Source: Sulfurivermis fontis (GTDB lineage Bacteria; Pseudomonadota; Gammaproteobacteria; Thiohalomonadales; Thiohalomonadaceae). Taken from it: a stretch of 64,000 nucleotides of DNA. The stretch is taken from NCBI RefSeq assembly GCF_004001245.1, contig NZ_AP018724.1, positions 2,410,501-2,474,500 on the forward strand, read 5' to 3'. How positions within the stretch are numbered: position 1 is the first letter of the stretch; every line of letters starts with the position of its first letter. The notes beneath the pieces were generated by a model, which searched no databases, had not been told where the DNA came from, and worked only from the letters and a program-made list of their open reading frames with translations. This document shows positions 1 through 10,233 of this stretch, one piece after another. Made by a program: the position numbers and the translations under genes.

Positions 1-465
1 GTAGGCCTGCTTCGGATTGGACGGCGTCACCACGCGCAGGCCGGCGATCCCCATGAACACCTTCTCCATACGCGCCGAGTGCTGCGCGCCGAGCTGGTGG
101 GCGGTGCCGCCCGGCGAGCGGATCACCACCGGCGCTGCGAGCTGGCCGCCGGACATGTAGCGCACCTTGGCGGCGGAGTTGAAGATCTGGTCCATCGCCA
201 GCCAGGCGAAATTCACCGACATCAGCTCGATGATCGGGCGCACGCCGAGGAACGACGCGCCGATACCGAGACCAACGAAACTGTTTTCGGAGATCGGCGT
301 GTCGATGACGCGCTGCGGGCCGTATTTGTCATACAGGCCCTTGGTGGCCTTGTAGGTGCCGCCGGCCACGCCGATGTCCTCGCCCATGGCGATCACCAGC
401 GGATCGCGCGCCATCTCTTCATCGTGGGCGCGACGGATCGCTTCCCAGTACATCATCTCGGCCAT
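1..465 (-). CDS. pdhB: Pyruvate dehydrogenase E1 component, beta subunit (partial)
   Basis: Only the first 155 codons lie in the window; the gene runs off the left edge. The protein starts MAEMMYWEAIRRAHDEEM and carries the GEDIGVAGGTYKATKGL stretch and the IRSPGG segment typical of the E1-beta transketolase-like pyrimidine-binding domain. With E1-alpha it forms the alpha2beta2 thiamine-diphosphate enzyme that decarboxylates pyruvate and acetylates the lipoyl domain of E2. Its ATG directly follows the TAA of pdhA (no intervening base), so the two are translationally coupled. An acetoin or branched-chain 2-oxoacid dehydrogenase E1 is the alternative; substrate cannot be settled without the E2 gene. 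Confidence 0.9.
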   Translation of the reverse strand, partial: MAEMMYWEAIRRAHDEEMARDPLVIAMGEDIGVAGGTYKATKGLYDKYGPQRVIDTPISENSFVGLGIGASFLGVRPIIELMSVNFAWLAMDQIFNSAAKVRYMSGGQLAAPVVIRSPGGTAHQLGAQHSARMEKVFMGIAGLRVVTPSNPKQAY

Positions 466-1458
466 TTAGCGCACGCCTCCCTTCACGTAAGGATCGTTCT
501 CGGCAAGAACATATTTCTCCAATTCTTCCACCTTCGGTTCCGGCGAGTTCTCGGCATAGGGAATGATCTCGTTTTCGATCTCGGCAAAGATTTCCTGGTC
601 CATGGCCTCGTAATCGGCCTGGGTGAGCTCGCCGGCGGTGATCAGGCGATCGCGCAGGATGATGATCGGGTCGCGCTTACCCCACTCCGCCACCTCCTCC
701 TTGCTGCGGTAGGCGCCGGAGTCGGACATGGAGTGGCCGCGGTAACGGTAGGTGCAAAGTTCAAGGAAGTACGGCCCCTGACCGGAACGCACATAGTCCA
801 CCGCGGTCTTGGCCGCGGCATATACCTTCTCAATGTCCTGGCCGTCGGTCTGGTTCGATGTGATGTCGTAAGCGCAGGCACGTTTGTATTGGTCGGTCAC
901 GGCGGTGGAGCGGTGGGTAGCCGTACCGATGCCGTACAGGTTGTTCTCGCACACGAACAGCACCGGCAGATTCCACACCGCCGCCATGTTGAGGGTTTCG
1001 TGGAAGGTACCCTGGTTGTTGGCGGCGTCGCCCAGGAAGCAGATGGCGATCTCGTCGCCGCCCTTCATCTGGATCGCCTTGGCCATGCCGGCGGCCAGCG
1101 GGAACGGCCCGCCCACCAGGGCGTAGCCACCCATGAAACGCTTCGATACGTCGAACAGATGCATGGAGCCGCCGCGGCCCTTGCAGCAGCCGGTCTCCTT
1201 GGCGTACAGCTCGGCCATCACCGCCTTGGGGTCGACGCCGCACTTGATGGCGTGGATGTGGTCGCGGTAGCCGGTGATGACATAGTCGTAACCCGGCCGG
1301 GCCGCCTCCATCACACCGATGGCACAGGCCTCCTGGCCGGGGTAGAGATGCAGGAATCCGCCGATCTTGCGTTCGACGTAGGCCTCGTAGCAACGCTCTT
1401 CAAAGCGCCGCGCAAACAGCATTTCGCGCAGGACGCGTTTCTTATCTGCGGCGTTCAT
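466..1458 (-). CDS. pdhA: Pyruvate dehydrogenase E1 component, alpha subunit
   Basis: A 330-residue protein of usual length for the heterotetrameric E1-alpha. The thiamine-diphosphate/Mg motif reads GDAANNQGTFHE, preceded by the substrate-channel segment GCCKGRGGSMHLFD; the phosphorylation-loop region YRYRGHSMSD is conserved as in PDH E1-alpha generally. It catalyses the thiamine-dependent decarboxylation of pyruvate feeding acetyl-CoA synthesis. It is first in a leftward operon with pdhB. The 274 bases upstream hold a perfect 10-bp inverted repeat (1517-1545) that could bind a regulator or form a leader hairpin. Acetoin dehydrogenase alpha subunit is the closest alternative. Confidence 0.92.
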   Translation of the reverse strand: MNAADKKRVLREMLFARRFEERCYEAYVERKIGGFLHLYPGQEACAIGVMEAARPGYDYVITGYRDHIHAIKCGVDPKAVMAELYAKETGCCKGRGGSMHLFDVSKRFMGGYALVGGPFPLAAGMAKAIQMKGGDEIAICFLGDAANNQGTFHETLNMAAVWNLPVLFVCENNLYGIGTATHRSTAVTDQYKRACAYDITSNQTDGQDIEKVYAAAKTAVDYVRSGQGPYFLELCTYRYRGHSMSDSGAYRSKEEVAEWGKRDPIIILRDRLITAGELTQADYEAMDQEIFAEIENEIIPYAENSPEPKVEELEKYVLAENDPYVKGGVR

Positions 1459-1516
1459 GGTGCTCCCTTGTTCTGTTGTTTCGCTGTGGTGTGCCTGTCC
1501 GCGCCGGAACGGGGCC

Positions 1517-1545
1517 GATACCGGGCACCCCGAAAGCCCGGTATC
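1517..1545. promoter_or_regulatory. Perfect 10-bp inverted repeat upstream of pdhA
   Basis: GATACCGGGC at 1517-1526 is repeated inverted as GCCCGGTATC at 1536-1545, with a 9-base loop. It lies about 60 bases upstream of the pdhA start. It may be an operator or a leader hairpin; no T-run follows on the pdhA side, so it does not look like an ordinary terminator. Confidence 0.4.
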
Positions 1546-1732
1546 ATCAGTGCTTCGCCGGGGTCAGTCAAGTTGACAACAACACTAGGTTATCAACAAC
1601 CCCATGAATAATAAGCTGGAAATCATTTTGCCGGCCCCGATACCCACACAGGGGCAACGTGATTAAACGGTCGCGGCATCCGATATACTCCTATAGCTTA
1701 GAAAATTACTGGTAATTAGCACGGAACCCTTC

Positions 1733-2182
1733 ATGGAGGAGATGCGACACATCGCCGAGCAGTGGCTCAAGGCCTATGCCTATACCGTGGCCACCAGCAA
1801 CATCGACGCCCACCTGGACCTGATCTCCCGGCGCCTGCAGGTGGTGGGCATCAGCCGCGACGGCTTTCTGGAATACCGCGAGTGGGCCAAGCGGCGGCGC
1901 AACGACATGGAAAAGCGCCGCCTGCTGCGCGTCGCCTACCACAATCTGGTGATGGGCCAGTGCAGTCCGGGGCGGATGCGCTTCACGGTCGAGGAGACCA
2001 TCAAGAGCACCCAGGGCGAGACCTACGTACTGAACAAGGAGGTGGTGCTGAACCTGGAGAGCGACGGCAAATGGCGCGAGGTGGAGGAATTCGTTCACAA
2101 TGTGCGCCTGCTGCCGCCCGAGGCACTCGCTCCACACCACTCCGCGACCCAGACCCCGGCATGGCCGGGCAAGACCGAATGA
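1733..2182 (+). CDS. Conserved hypothetical protein, possible NTF2/SnoaL-like fold
   Basis: 149 residues, no signal peptide or membrane segment. The pattern is a helical N-terminus (EQWLKAYAYTVATSNIDAHLDLIS) followed by alternating beta-like stretches (RMRFTVEETIKSTQGETYV, LNKEVVLNLESDGKWREVEEF). That resembles the NTF2/SnoaL superfamily, but I see no catalytic residues and give no function. It ends 4 bases before the fumC start, so the two are probably co-transcribed. Two starts are possible: the ATG at 1733, with GGAA at a normal distance, and the in-frame ATG at 1742, whose GGAGG is too close. I kept the first. Confidence 0.65.
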   Translation: MEEMRHIAEQWLKAYAYTVATSNIDAHLDLISRRLQVVGISRDGFLEYREWAKRRRNDMEKRRLLRVAYHNLVMGQCSPGRMRFTVEETIKSTQGETYVLNKEVVLNLESDGKWREVEEFVHNVRLLPPEALAPHHSATQTPAWPGKTE

Positions 2183-2186
2183 GATC

Positions 2187-3566
<1,380 letters not shown>

Positions 3567-3663
3567 GTTCAGCGCACGCGCGCCGGCCGATTGGAAAATC
3601 GCCGCGACAGTGCTCTAATCCCTCCAGCCGCGGCCGCGCGCCGTCGCCATCCTGGAGGGAACC

Positions 3664-4905
3664 ATGAGAAAGACCATTGCCATCCTGCTGCCGCTGTTCA
3701 CGCTGGCCGGCTGCAAGACCCTGGACTCCGCACTCAACACCGCCGACAAGGCCTTCTCGGTCGTGGAAAGCGGCACGGTCAGGACGCTGCGCGACGCCGC
3801 CGACAGCGATGATGCCGGCGAGTTCATGAAGCAGAAGCTGAAGGACCGGCGCGAGGACTACAAGGACAACCCGCACCTGCTGACCCAGGACATCCGCCAG
3901 GTGCAGAGCGATTTCAATCGCCTGATGGACCTGCTGCAGATCAACGTCAACAAGAACTGGGGCAGCGACTCGCGCCTGCCCGACCGCGTGCACTACGTCA
4001 AATACACCCAGAACTACCAGAGCCGTGCCATCGTCGATTTCGATCGCGGCAGCGTCACGGTGGAAACGCTGGAGACGGACAAACCGAACCGGGCGCTGAA
4101 GAATGCCATCGTCACCACGCTGCTGACGCCGGACGACCCGCGTGCCGTCGATCTGTTCAGCGACAAAGAGATCGAACTGACCAGCAAGCACGATCCGTAT
4201 CTGCTCAAACTGGTCGTCGATCACAACAATCAGCCGGTGCGCACGCCGCAGCAGGCCGAGGCCTTCGCCGCCCACCTGATCGCCGCCGGCACCAAACAGC
4301 GCAGCGTCGAGGTCAAGGACGGCACACGCCAGGCCCGCTATGTCACCATCCCGATGGTGAGCAACTTCTCCAGCGCACAGGCGGAAAAATACCGCCCGCT
4401 GGTGGAGAAATACGCCGCCCGCTACAAGATCAGCCCGAGCCTGGTCTACGCGATGATCCGCACGGAAAGCAACTTCAATCCCTTCGCCGTCAGCCATGCC
4501 CCAGCCTACGGGCTGATGCAGCTGGTGCCGACCAGCGGCGGCCGCGAGGCCTATCGCAAGGTGAAGGGCCAGGACGGCATCCCGAGCAAGGACTATCTGT
4601 TCGATGCCGAAAACAACATCGAACTCGGCGTCGCCTATCTCAATGTGCTGAACACCGAGCAGTTGCACATGGTGCAGAACCGGATCGCGCGCGAGTACTG
4701 CGTCATCTCCGCCTACAATACCGGCCCCGGCAACGTGCTGAAGGCCTTCTCCCGCGACCGTGTCGAGGCGGTCAACGCCATCAACAGCCTGCAACCGCCG
4801 CAGGTTTACGAAAGGCTGCGCGCCCACTTGCCCTACGAGGAAACGCGCCACTATCTGGCCAAGGTGGTGGGCTATCGCCGCGACTACGTCGTCCTGTCCG
4901 ACTGA
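3664..4905 (+). CDS. mltC: Membrane-bound lytic murein transglycosylase C (MltC-like lipoprotein)
   Basis: 413 residues. The N-terminus is a lipoprotein signal with lipobox LAGC, so the mature protein is anchored by a diacylglyceryl cysteine. Residues 30-230 match the MltC N-terminal (DUF3393) type, including the VNKNWGSDSRLPDRVHYVKY region. From about 255 on there is an SLT domain with catalytic glutamate in IRTESNFNPFAVS, then YGLMQLVP and the AYNTGPGNVLKAF substrate-groove motif. It cleaves the MurNAc-GlcNAc bond of peptidoglycan with 1,6-anhydro ring formation. A Shine-Dalgarno GGAGG precedes the ATG. It is slightly longer than E. coli MltC because of an acidic linker after the lipobox. 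Confidence 0.92.
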   Translation: MRKTIAILLPLFTLAGCKTLDSALNTADKAFSVVESGTVRTLRDAADSDDAGEFMKQKLKDRREDYKDNPHLLTQDIRQVQSDFNRLMDLLQINVNKNWGSDSRLPDRVHYVKYTQNYQSRAIVDFDRGSVTVETLETDKPNRALKNAIVTTLLTPDDPRAVDLFSDKEIELTSKHDPYLLKLVVDHNNQPVRTPQQAEAFAAHLIAAGTKQRSVEVKDGTRQARYVTIPMVSNFSSAQAEKYRPLVEKYAARYKISPSLVYAMIRTESNFNPFAVSHAPAYGLMQLVPTSGGREAYRKVKGQDGIPSKDYLFDAENNIELGVAYLNVLNTEQLHMVQNRIAREYCVISAYNTGPGNVLKAFSRDRVEAVNAINSLQPPQVYERLRAHLPYEETRHYLAKVVGYRRDYVVLSD

Positions 4906-4968
4906 TGAACAGCGACCCGGCACCTGCCGGGTCTATACTCCTGACTATCCCAGCCAGGAGCCGACATC

Positions 4969-5703
4969 ATGGCCGAGCATCCCCTGCATTACCGCGCGGT
5001 GGACATGGACGAGGGCGCCGGCGCGCACGTCAAGCGCCTGTTTCCGGTGGCCGGACTGCGCCACGTCGATCCCTTCGTCCTGCTGGATGAATTCTTCGTC
5101 GACCCCGGGGGCGGCTTCCCCGAGCACCCGCACCGCGGTTTCGAGGCCGTCACCTACCTGATGAACGGCGCCATGCGCCACCGCGACAACCTCGGCAACG
5201 ACAGCATCGTGCAGGCCGGCGGCGCGCAGGTATTCACCGCCGGCCGCGGCATCGTCCACTCCGAGGCACCGGCCGGCGAGGAAACCGCCCATGGCATCCA
5301 GCTGTGGATCAACATGGCGAAAATCCACAAGGATCTGCCACCGGCCTATCAGGCAATTGCGGCGCAACAATTGCCGCTGCAGGAACTGTCCTGCGGCCGC
5401 GTGCGCACCGTCATCGGCCCCGGCTCACCGATCCACCTGCACAGCGCCGTCAGCTATCACGACGTGCAACTGGAACAGGAAGGCGAGTTTCACCTGGCCG
5501 TGCCGGCGCATCATGCCGGCCTGATCTATGCGGTGGCGGGTGAGCCCGAAGTGGTGGATGAGCGCCTGGAGACAGGAGCGGCACTGTTGCTCGCCGGGGC
5601 CTCGGTCATCACGGTCTACACCAGCGCGCCGTGTCGCTTCATCTGCATCAGCGGCCAGCCACACGGCGAGCCCATCGTGCAGAACGGTCCCTACGTGGAT
5701 TGA
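4969..5703 (+). CDS. Pirin family protein (bicupin)
   Basis: 244 residues with two cupin barrels. The N-terminal barrel has the pirin metal motif FPEHPHRGFEAVTYL and the later HSE segment (GRGIVHSEAPAGEE), which supply the His/His/His/Glu metal ligands. The C-terminal barrel ends near CRFICISGQP. Many bacterial pirins oxidise quercetin-like compounds or act as redox-sensing partners; some interact with the pyruvate dehydrogenase E1. Function here is unassigned. It follows mltC by 63 bases and leads into a small unknown gene 18 bases further on. Confidence 0.88.
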   Translation: MAEHPLHYRAVDMDEGAGAHVKRLFPVAGLRHVDPFVLLDEFFVDPGGGFPEHPHRGFEAVTYLMNGAMRHRDNLGNDSIVQAGGAQVFTAGRGIVHSEAPAGEETAHGIQLWINMAKIHKDLPPAYQAIAAQQLPLQELSCGRVRTVIGPGSPIHLHSAVSYHDVQLEQEGEFHLAVPAHHAGLIYAVAGEPEVVDERLETGAALLLAGASVITVYTSAPCRFICISGQPHGEPIVQNGPYVD

Positions 5704-5721
5704 ACAAAGGAAAAGGGCCAC

Positions 5722-6111
5722 ATGCTGCAGGAGTTGCCGAGGGTACGTCAGCATGGCGCCGAGCCACGCCGCCGCTGGTTCAGCGACAACGAATTCGATC
5801 TGATCGTATGGCTGGATGCAGAGGAGGCGATCATCGCCTTCGACCTGTGCTACGACAAGCAGCGGCAGGAGCATGTCTTCCGCTGGCGCGCTGCCCAGGG
5901 CCTGAGCCATTTGCGCGTCGATGACGGCGAGCAGCGCAGCGGCCGGCACAAGATGACACCAATCTACGTCACCGACGGCCACTTCGACGCCGCCGCAGTC
6001 GCCCGGCGCTTCAGTGCCGCGGCTGCCGCTGTGCCGTGGGGGATACGCGACTTCGTGCTGGATCGGCTGGAACCGCCCGGCAGCGCCGCACCGCGCGACC
6101 GCGGCTCGTAG
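5722..6111 (+). CDS. Conserved hypothetical protein
   Basis: 129 residues, soluble. It starts MLQELPRVRQHGAEPRRRWF and has a central strand-rich part (FDLIVWLDAEEAIIAFDLCYDK, HVFRWRAAQGLSHLRVDD). This pattern recurs in small proteins of unknown role in gammaproteobacteria. A good Shine-Dalgarno (AGGAAAAGGG) supports the start. It lies 18 bases after the pirin and probably shares its transcript. It faces the DUF3301 gene tail to tail with 7 bases between. I do not recognise a function. Confidence 0.7.
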   Translation: MLQELPRVRQHGAEPRRRWFSDNEFDLIVWLDAEEAIIAFDLCYDKQRQEHVFRWRAAQGLSHLRVDDGEQRSGRHKMTPIYVTDGHFDAAAVARRFSAAAAAVPWGIRDFVLDRLEPPGSAAPRDRGS

Positions 6112-6118
6112 GATGCGG

Positions 6119-6466
6119 TCAGTGTCGCACCGGTTCCTCGGTGTCCATTTCATGCAGCACGAACGGCCCCATTTCCATATGCAGCGCCGTCACCTGCCGT
6201 CCCAGCAGTTCCACCTCACCGCTGCTGCGGTTGTCGCCTTCGTTGCTGAATTCGAAACGGAAACGGCGGCGCCAGCCGACGCGGCCGGAGGCATCACGGC
6301 CGAGACGCAGCCGCACCAGTGCCACGGTCTCATCCAGCAACTGCACCTCGTGCCGGGCACAGGCACGACGCACCACCCGCAGTGCCGCTTCGCGCGCCCG
6401 CATCGAATCCACCCAGAACCAGATCAGCGCGAGCAGCGCCGGCAGAAGCCACAAGTCATCTATCAA
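6119..6466 (-). CDS. DUF3301 family membrane-anchored protein
   Basis: 115 residues with one N-terminal membrane segment (LWLLPALLALIWFWVDSM). A basic soluble domain follows, with DSMRAREAALRVVRRAC, LLDETVALVRLRLGRDASGR and a C-terminal WRRRFRFEFS strand. This is the layout of the DUF3301 family, whose function is unknown. The start codon overlaps the stop of the TrkA-like gene by 4 bases (ATGA), so it is the third gene of a coupled operon with the potassium-uptake pair. Confidence 0.8.
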   Translation of the reverse strand: MIDDLWLLPALLALIWFWVDSMRAREAALRVVRRACARHEVQLLDETVALVRLRLGRDASGRVGWRRRFRFEFSNEGDNRSSGEVELLGRQVTALHMEMGPFVLHEMDTEEPVRH

Positions 6467-7131
6467 TGTTTGCGCACCGTTTCCATCTGCACGCCCCAGC
6501 GCTCATGCAGTTCAGGCAGATTGTCGGCATGAGTGATCAGCACCACCTCATCGTCTTCGCGCAGGCGGCTGTCGTCCTCCAGTGGCACGAACTTGCCACC
6601 ACGGTACAGGCAGATGATGCGGCTACGCGCCGGGAGTTTGAGATCGGCGATCGGCATTTCGTCATCATGGCGTGCCACGAAGGTGAAGATACGTGCCTCG
6701 TCCTTGATGACGCCGGACAGGTCGAGCAGGTTCATGCCCTGGAACAGATCGGCCAGATAGCGGCCGATGGTGCGCGAGGGGATGATCATGTCCTCCAGGC
6801 CCAGTTCGATGCAGATGTGCTCGAACTCCGGGTCATCGATCTTGGTGACGATACGGGCAAAACCCAGCGAACGCCCCACCAACGAGGCGAGGATGTTGGC
6901 CTGATCGTTGCCGGTGAGACAGAACAGAAAGTCGGTGTGCGCCGGATCGGCCTCGCGCAGCAAGGCCGGCTTGCTGCCGTCACCGAGCAGAAAACCGCAG
7001 TCCAGCTCGCCGGCCAGGGCAGAGATGCGCTCCTTGTTGCGCTCGATGATCACCACCTCATGGCGCCGGCGCAGCAGGAAGCGCGCTGTCATCACCGCCA
7101 GCGAACTGGCACCGATAAATACCGCTCTCAT
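6463..7131 (-). CDS. TrkA-like NAD-binding regulatory subunit of a potassium channel/transporter
   Basis: 222 residues. An N-terminal RCK/TrkA-N Rossmann domain (MRAVFIGASSLAVMTARFL, then IIERNKERI and LLGDGSKPALLREAD) is followed by a TrkA-C domain (MPIADLKLPARSRIICLYRGG...EVVLITHADNLPEL). It is expected to bind a nucleotide and gate the TrkH-like subunit encoded directly upstream, with which it overlaps by 4 bases. Only one RCK unit is present, as in KtrA-type proteins, half the length of E. coli TrkA. The start at 7131 is chosen because a GGAGG lies 5 bases upstream; the open frame extends further but lacks a family N-terminus. Confidence 0.88.
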   Translation of the reverse strand: MRAVFIGASSLAVMTARFLLRRRHEVVIIERNKERISALAGELDCGFLLGDGSKPALLREADPAHTDFLFCLTGNDQANILASLVGRSLGFARIVTKIDDPEFEHICIELGLEDMIIPSRTIGRYLADLFQGMNLLDLSGVIKDEARIFTFVARHDDEMPIADLKLPARSRIICLYRGGKFVPLEDDSRLREDDEVVLITHADNLPELHERWGVQMETVRKH

Positions 7132-8651
7132 GATACCTCCGCCCTCTTGCCCAGCCAGGTGCCGGGAAACAGCAACACCAGCAGCGCCACGATCTCCACG
7201 CGTCCTGCCAGCATATCGAAGCACAGTACCGCCTGCAGCAGCGGCGGCAACCCCGAGGCGCTGAGACCGCTGGACAGCCCCACCGTGCCGATAGCCGACA
7301 CTACCTCGAACAGCGCCGCCAGCGGCTCATATCCCAGCAGCACGAACGGCAGCCAGGAGGCGATCACCACCAGCAGGAACAGCAGGATCAGCAGCAGCGC
7401 CCGTTCGATGTCGTCACTCTCCAGCAGGCGCGTGCCGAGGCGCGGTTGCAGCACCGCGTGCTCGGCCAGACGGCTGCGCCACAAGGTCATCTGCAGCAGG
7501 CGCGCCAGAATCAGCAGGCGCAACAACTTGACGCCGCCGGCGGTGGAACCCAGGCTGCCGCCGCCGAGCATGGCGAGAATCAGCAGCAGTTGTCCACCGG
7601 CTGCAATGCCGGTCAGGTCCAGGGAGAAAAAGCCGGCGGTCGTCTGTGCGGAGATACCGAGCAGCAAACCATGCCACAACGCGTCGTGCCACGGCATGCC
7701 GTCGGCGGCCAGAAGCCAGGCCATGGCCACCCCCATCACCAGCGACAACACCACCAGCGCACGCAGCTCCATGTCGCGCAGGGCCTCGGCCGGCCCGCAC
7801 ATGAAACCGGCATAGTACAGAGGCAATGCCACGGCACCGGTCACGCACAGTAGTGAAACAACCAACTGTGCCGCCGCCGGCAGCGCGGCCAGACTGGCGT
7901 CGAAATTGGAAAAGCCGCCGGTGGATACCGCTGCGAACACATGGGTCAACGCCGTGAACAAATCGATGTTCACCCACAACAGCAGCATCAGCCCCCCCAG
8001 GGTCAGCAACACATACACCTGCAACATGCGGCGCGCGTAGTGGCGCGTGGTAGTGGCGATATTCTCGGCGCGCAGTTCCGGATCGACCAGATGGTGAGAG
8101 GCGAGGCTGTGGCCGAGCAGCAGGGCCACGGTGAGCACCACGATACCGAGACCGCCGTACCACTGCATCCAGGCGCGGGTAAAGAGAAAGGCCGGCGGCA
8201 TGTCCTCCACCGTGGCCAGTGTCGACAACCCGGTGGTGGTGACGGCAGACACCGCCTCGAACAGTGCGGCGGAAAATCCGATGCCCGCAGCCATCAACGG
8301 CCAGGTCATCAGCACGGCAGTGCCGGCAAAGGCCAGCGCGGTGATCACCAATGCCTCATTCACTTGCAGACGTGCCGGGGTCGGCAGGCGCGACAACATC
8401 GCACCGACCGCGCCGGTCAGAACGATGAGCGACAGCAGACGCCAGGCGAACACATAATCCTGGAACCACAGCGCCGCCAGCAGCGGCGGCAATGTCAGGA
8501 TGGCCAGGACCAGCGACAGCTGCCCCAGATACTTCAGCACCACCGGCAGGCGCACGGCATAACTGAGGGCAAGTACTGTGTCGTCACGGGCCAAGGCGGT
8601 TTCTCGAGTTCTGGCAGGCGATACCGATACGGTCACTGCCGTTACAGGCAT
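7128..8651 (-). CDS. TrkH/KtrB-family potassium transporter, membrane subunit
   Basis: About 507 residues with many hydrophobic segments. Four pore-loop-like repeats carry selectivity-filter style sequences: AVTTTGLS, AVSTGGFS, AQTTAGF and AIGTVGLS. That is the hallmark of the TrkH/TrkG/KtrB superfamily. The GGSLGSTAGGVKLLR block is the conserved region after the third pore. It forms the K+ path in the inner membrane and pairs with the downstream RCK protein. The start is uncertain: ATG 8651 is used because residues before it are not membrane-like and belong to a region divergent to the next gene; no strong Shine-Dalgarno is visible. Confidence 0.88.
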   Translation of the reverse strand: MPVTAVTVSVSPARTRETALARDDTVLALSYAVRLPVVLKYLGQLSLVLAILTLPPLLAALWFQDYVFAWRLLSLIVLTGAVGAMLSRLPTPARLQVNEALVITALAFAGTAVLMTWPLMAAGIGFSAALFEAVSAVTTTGLSTLATVEDMPPAFLFTRAWMQWYGGLGIVVLTVALLLGHSLASHHLVDPELRAENIATTTRHYARRMLQVYVLLTLGGLMLLLWVNIDLFTALTHVFAAVSTGGFSNFDASLAALPAAAQLVVSLLCVTGAVALPLYYAGFMCGPAEALRDMELRALVVLSLVMGVAMAWLLAADGMPWHDALWHGLLLGISAQTTAGFFSLDLTGIAAGGQLLLILAMLGGGSLGSTAGGVKLLRLLILARLLQMTLWRSRLAEHAVLQPRLGTRLLESDDIERALLLILLFLLVVIASWLPFVLLGYEPLAALFEVVSAIGTVGLSSGLSASGLPPLLQAVLCFDMLAGRVEIVALLVLLFPGTWLGKRAEVS

Positions 8652-8727
8652 TTTAGCCGGCAGCCGATGGAAATACCCACCGCAGCCCGATATGATGAAC
8701 ACTATCCACCATACCAGCGGGGGCACT

Positions 8728-9057
8728 ATGCAGGCAGCCCAACTCAGCGGAGACCAACTCGATTTCTGGGTCGCCAAGGCGCGCGGGATACCCGTCTTTC
8801 GCCAGGACGGCGCGCTGCTGTACAACCCCGGCCACAACCTGCCGCCACGCAAATGGAATCCCACGCGCTATTGGTCGCAGGGCGGCCCGATCATCGAGGA
8901 ACAGAAGATCGACCTCAACTGGGACACCGAAGGTACGCTGGAGTGGTCCGCCTCCATCGACCCCGACATCCTGGCCCACGGCAGCAGCGTGTTGGAGGCC
9001 TCGATGCGCGCCTATGTGATTTCGGTGTTCGGCGCCGAACTGCCCGAAGAAGAATAG
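8728..9057 (+). CDS. Small phage-type protein resembling DUF2591
   Basis: 109 residues, soluble. It begins MQAAQLSGDQLDFWVAKARG and contains NPTRYWSQGGPIIEEQKIDL, then a stretch ending RAYVISVFGAELPEE. The order LDxWVAxA - YxPSTxWxxGGPIIE - acidic end is what I know from DUF2591, a small phage-encoded family. No other phage genes lie nearby, so this would be an isolated or domesticated copy. A GGGGG stretch precedes the ATG at 8728. The frame is open further upstream, but those residues are antisense to trkH. Confidence 0.65.
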   Translation: MQAAQLSGDQLDFWVAKARGIPVFRQDGALLYNPGHNLPPRKWNPTRYWSQGGPIIEEQKIDLNWDTEGTLEWSASIDPDILAHGSSVLEASMRAYVISVFGAELPEEE

Positions 9058-9066
9058 ATACATGCG

Positions 9067-9140
9067 GAAAGTTGCAAGCTAAAAGTGATGGCGTGAGTGC
9101 AGCGGCCACCTTCTCTTGTATCTTTCCTCTTGCATCTTTA
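9067..9140. repeat. AAGTTGCAAG-type intergenic repeat arms
   Basis: A left arm (AAAGTTGCAAGC at about 9068) and an opposed right arm (CTTGTATCTTTCCTCTTGCAT at about 9115-9136, two CTTG units) lie between the DUF2591-like gene and pyrC. This is a weak member of the same family seen at 39.7, 42.7, 47.3 and 57.2 kb. Each member has loose direct units around ACAAGT/GCAAGT in one arm and the complementary units in the other. Confidence 0.45.
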
Positions 9141-9176
9141 TCGCCCCGCAAAAGAAGCGTTGACTGAAGATCATCC

Positions 9177-10211
9177 ATGACCACTCTGACCCTGACCCGC
9201 CCCGACGACTGGCACCTGCACCTGCGCGACGGCGCCGCCCTTGCCGCCGTGCTGCCACACACCGCCGCGCAGTTCGGCCGCGCCATCGTTATGCCCAATC
9301 TCAAGCCGCCGGTCACCACCACGGCACAGGCCCTGGCCTACCGCGAGCGTGTGCTCGCCGCCCTGCCCGCGGGTAGCACCTTCCAACCGCTGATGACACT
9401 GTACCTCACCGACATGACACCGCCGGAGGAGATCCAGCGCGCCAGGGAGAGCGGCGCAGTGTTCGCCGTGAAGCTGTATCCCGCCGGCGCCACCACCAAC
9501 TCCGACTCCGGTGTCACCGACCTGCGCAAGTGCGAGGCGGCGCTGCGCGCCATGGCCGAGCTGCAGCTGCCTTTTCTAGTGCACGGCGAAGTCACCGACG
9601 CCGACGTGGACATCTTCGATCGTGAGCGCGTGTTCCTGGAGCGCGTGCTGGCCCCGCTGCTGGAGCGCATGCCCGACCTGAAATTGGTGGTGGAACACAT
9701 CACCACCGCCGAGGCCGCGCGCTTCGTGCTCGGCGCCGGTCCCAATGTCGGCGCCACCCTCACCCCGCAACACCTGCTGATGAACCGCAACGCCATGCTG
9801 GCCGGCGGCATCCGCCCGCACCACTACTGCCTGCCGGTGCTGAAACGCGAGAGCCACCGCGAGATGCTGCTGGAGGTGGCGACCTCGGGCAACCCGAAGT
9901 TCTTCCTCGGCACCGACAGCGCGCCCCACGCGCGCAAGACCAAGGAGAACGCCTGCGGCTGTGCCGGCATCTACAGCGCCCATGCCGCCATCGAGCTGTA
10001 TGCCGAGGCCTTCGAGCGCGCCGGCCGGCTGGAACGGCTGGAGGGCTTCGCCAGCCACCACGGCGCCGATTTCTACGGCCTGCCGCATAACCGGGACACC
10101 ATCACCCTGCGCAAGGAAAGCTGGACCGTGCCCGACAGCTACGCCTTCGGTGACGACGTGGTGGTGCCGCTGCGCGCCGGCGAGACCATCGGCTGGAAGC
10201 TGCAGGGCTGA
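9177..10211 (+). CDS. pyrC: Dihydroorotase
   Basis: 344 residues, the length of the short class II enterobacterial-type dihydroorotase. It cyclises N-carbamoyl-L-aspartate to L-dihydroorotate in pyrimidine synthesis. The binuclear zinc HxH motif is in [10 protein letters not shown] at residues 10-19. The carboxylated lysine is in [18 protein letters not shown], the later ligands in LVVEHITT, and the active-site Asp in [20 protein letters not shown]. It stands alone, with a 160-base region of inverted repeats between it and rnt. Confidence 0.97.
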   Translation: MTTLTLTRPDDWHLHLRDGAALAAVLPHTAAQFGRAIVMPNLKPPVTTTAQALAYRERVLAALPAGSTFQPLMTLYLTDMTPPEEIQRARESGAVFAVKLYPAGATTNSDSGVTDLRKCEAALRAMAELQLPFLVHGEVTDADVDIFDRERVFLERVLAPLLERMPDLKLVVEHITTAEAARFVLGAGPNVGATLTPQHLLMNRNAMLAGGIRPHHYCLPVLKRESHREMLLEVATSGNPKFFLGTDSAPHARKTKENACGCAGIYSAHAAIELYAEAFERAGRLERLEGFASHHGADFYGLPHNRDTITLRKESWTVPDSYAFGDDVVVPLRAGETIGWKLQG

Positions 10212-10233
10212 ACACCCGGACGAGCGGTTATCG

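Noticed and set aside
79-1611. A 510-codon open frame opposite pdhA/pdhB
   Set aside because: It is the antisense of two clear E1 genes, has low-complexity His/Gly/Ala-rich composition and no family features.
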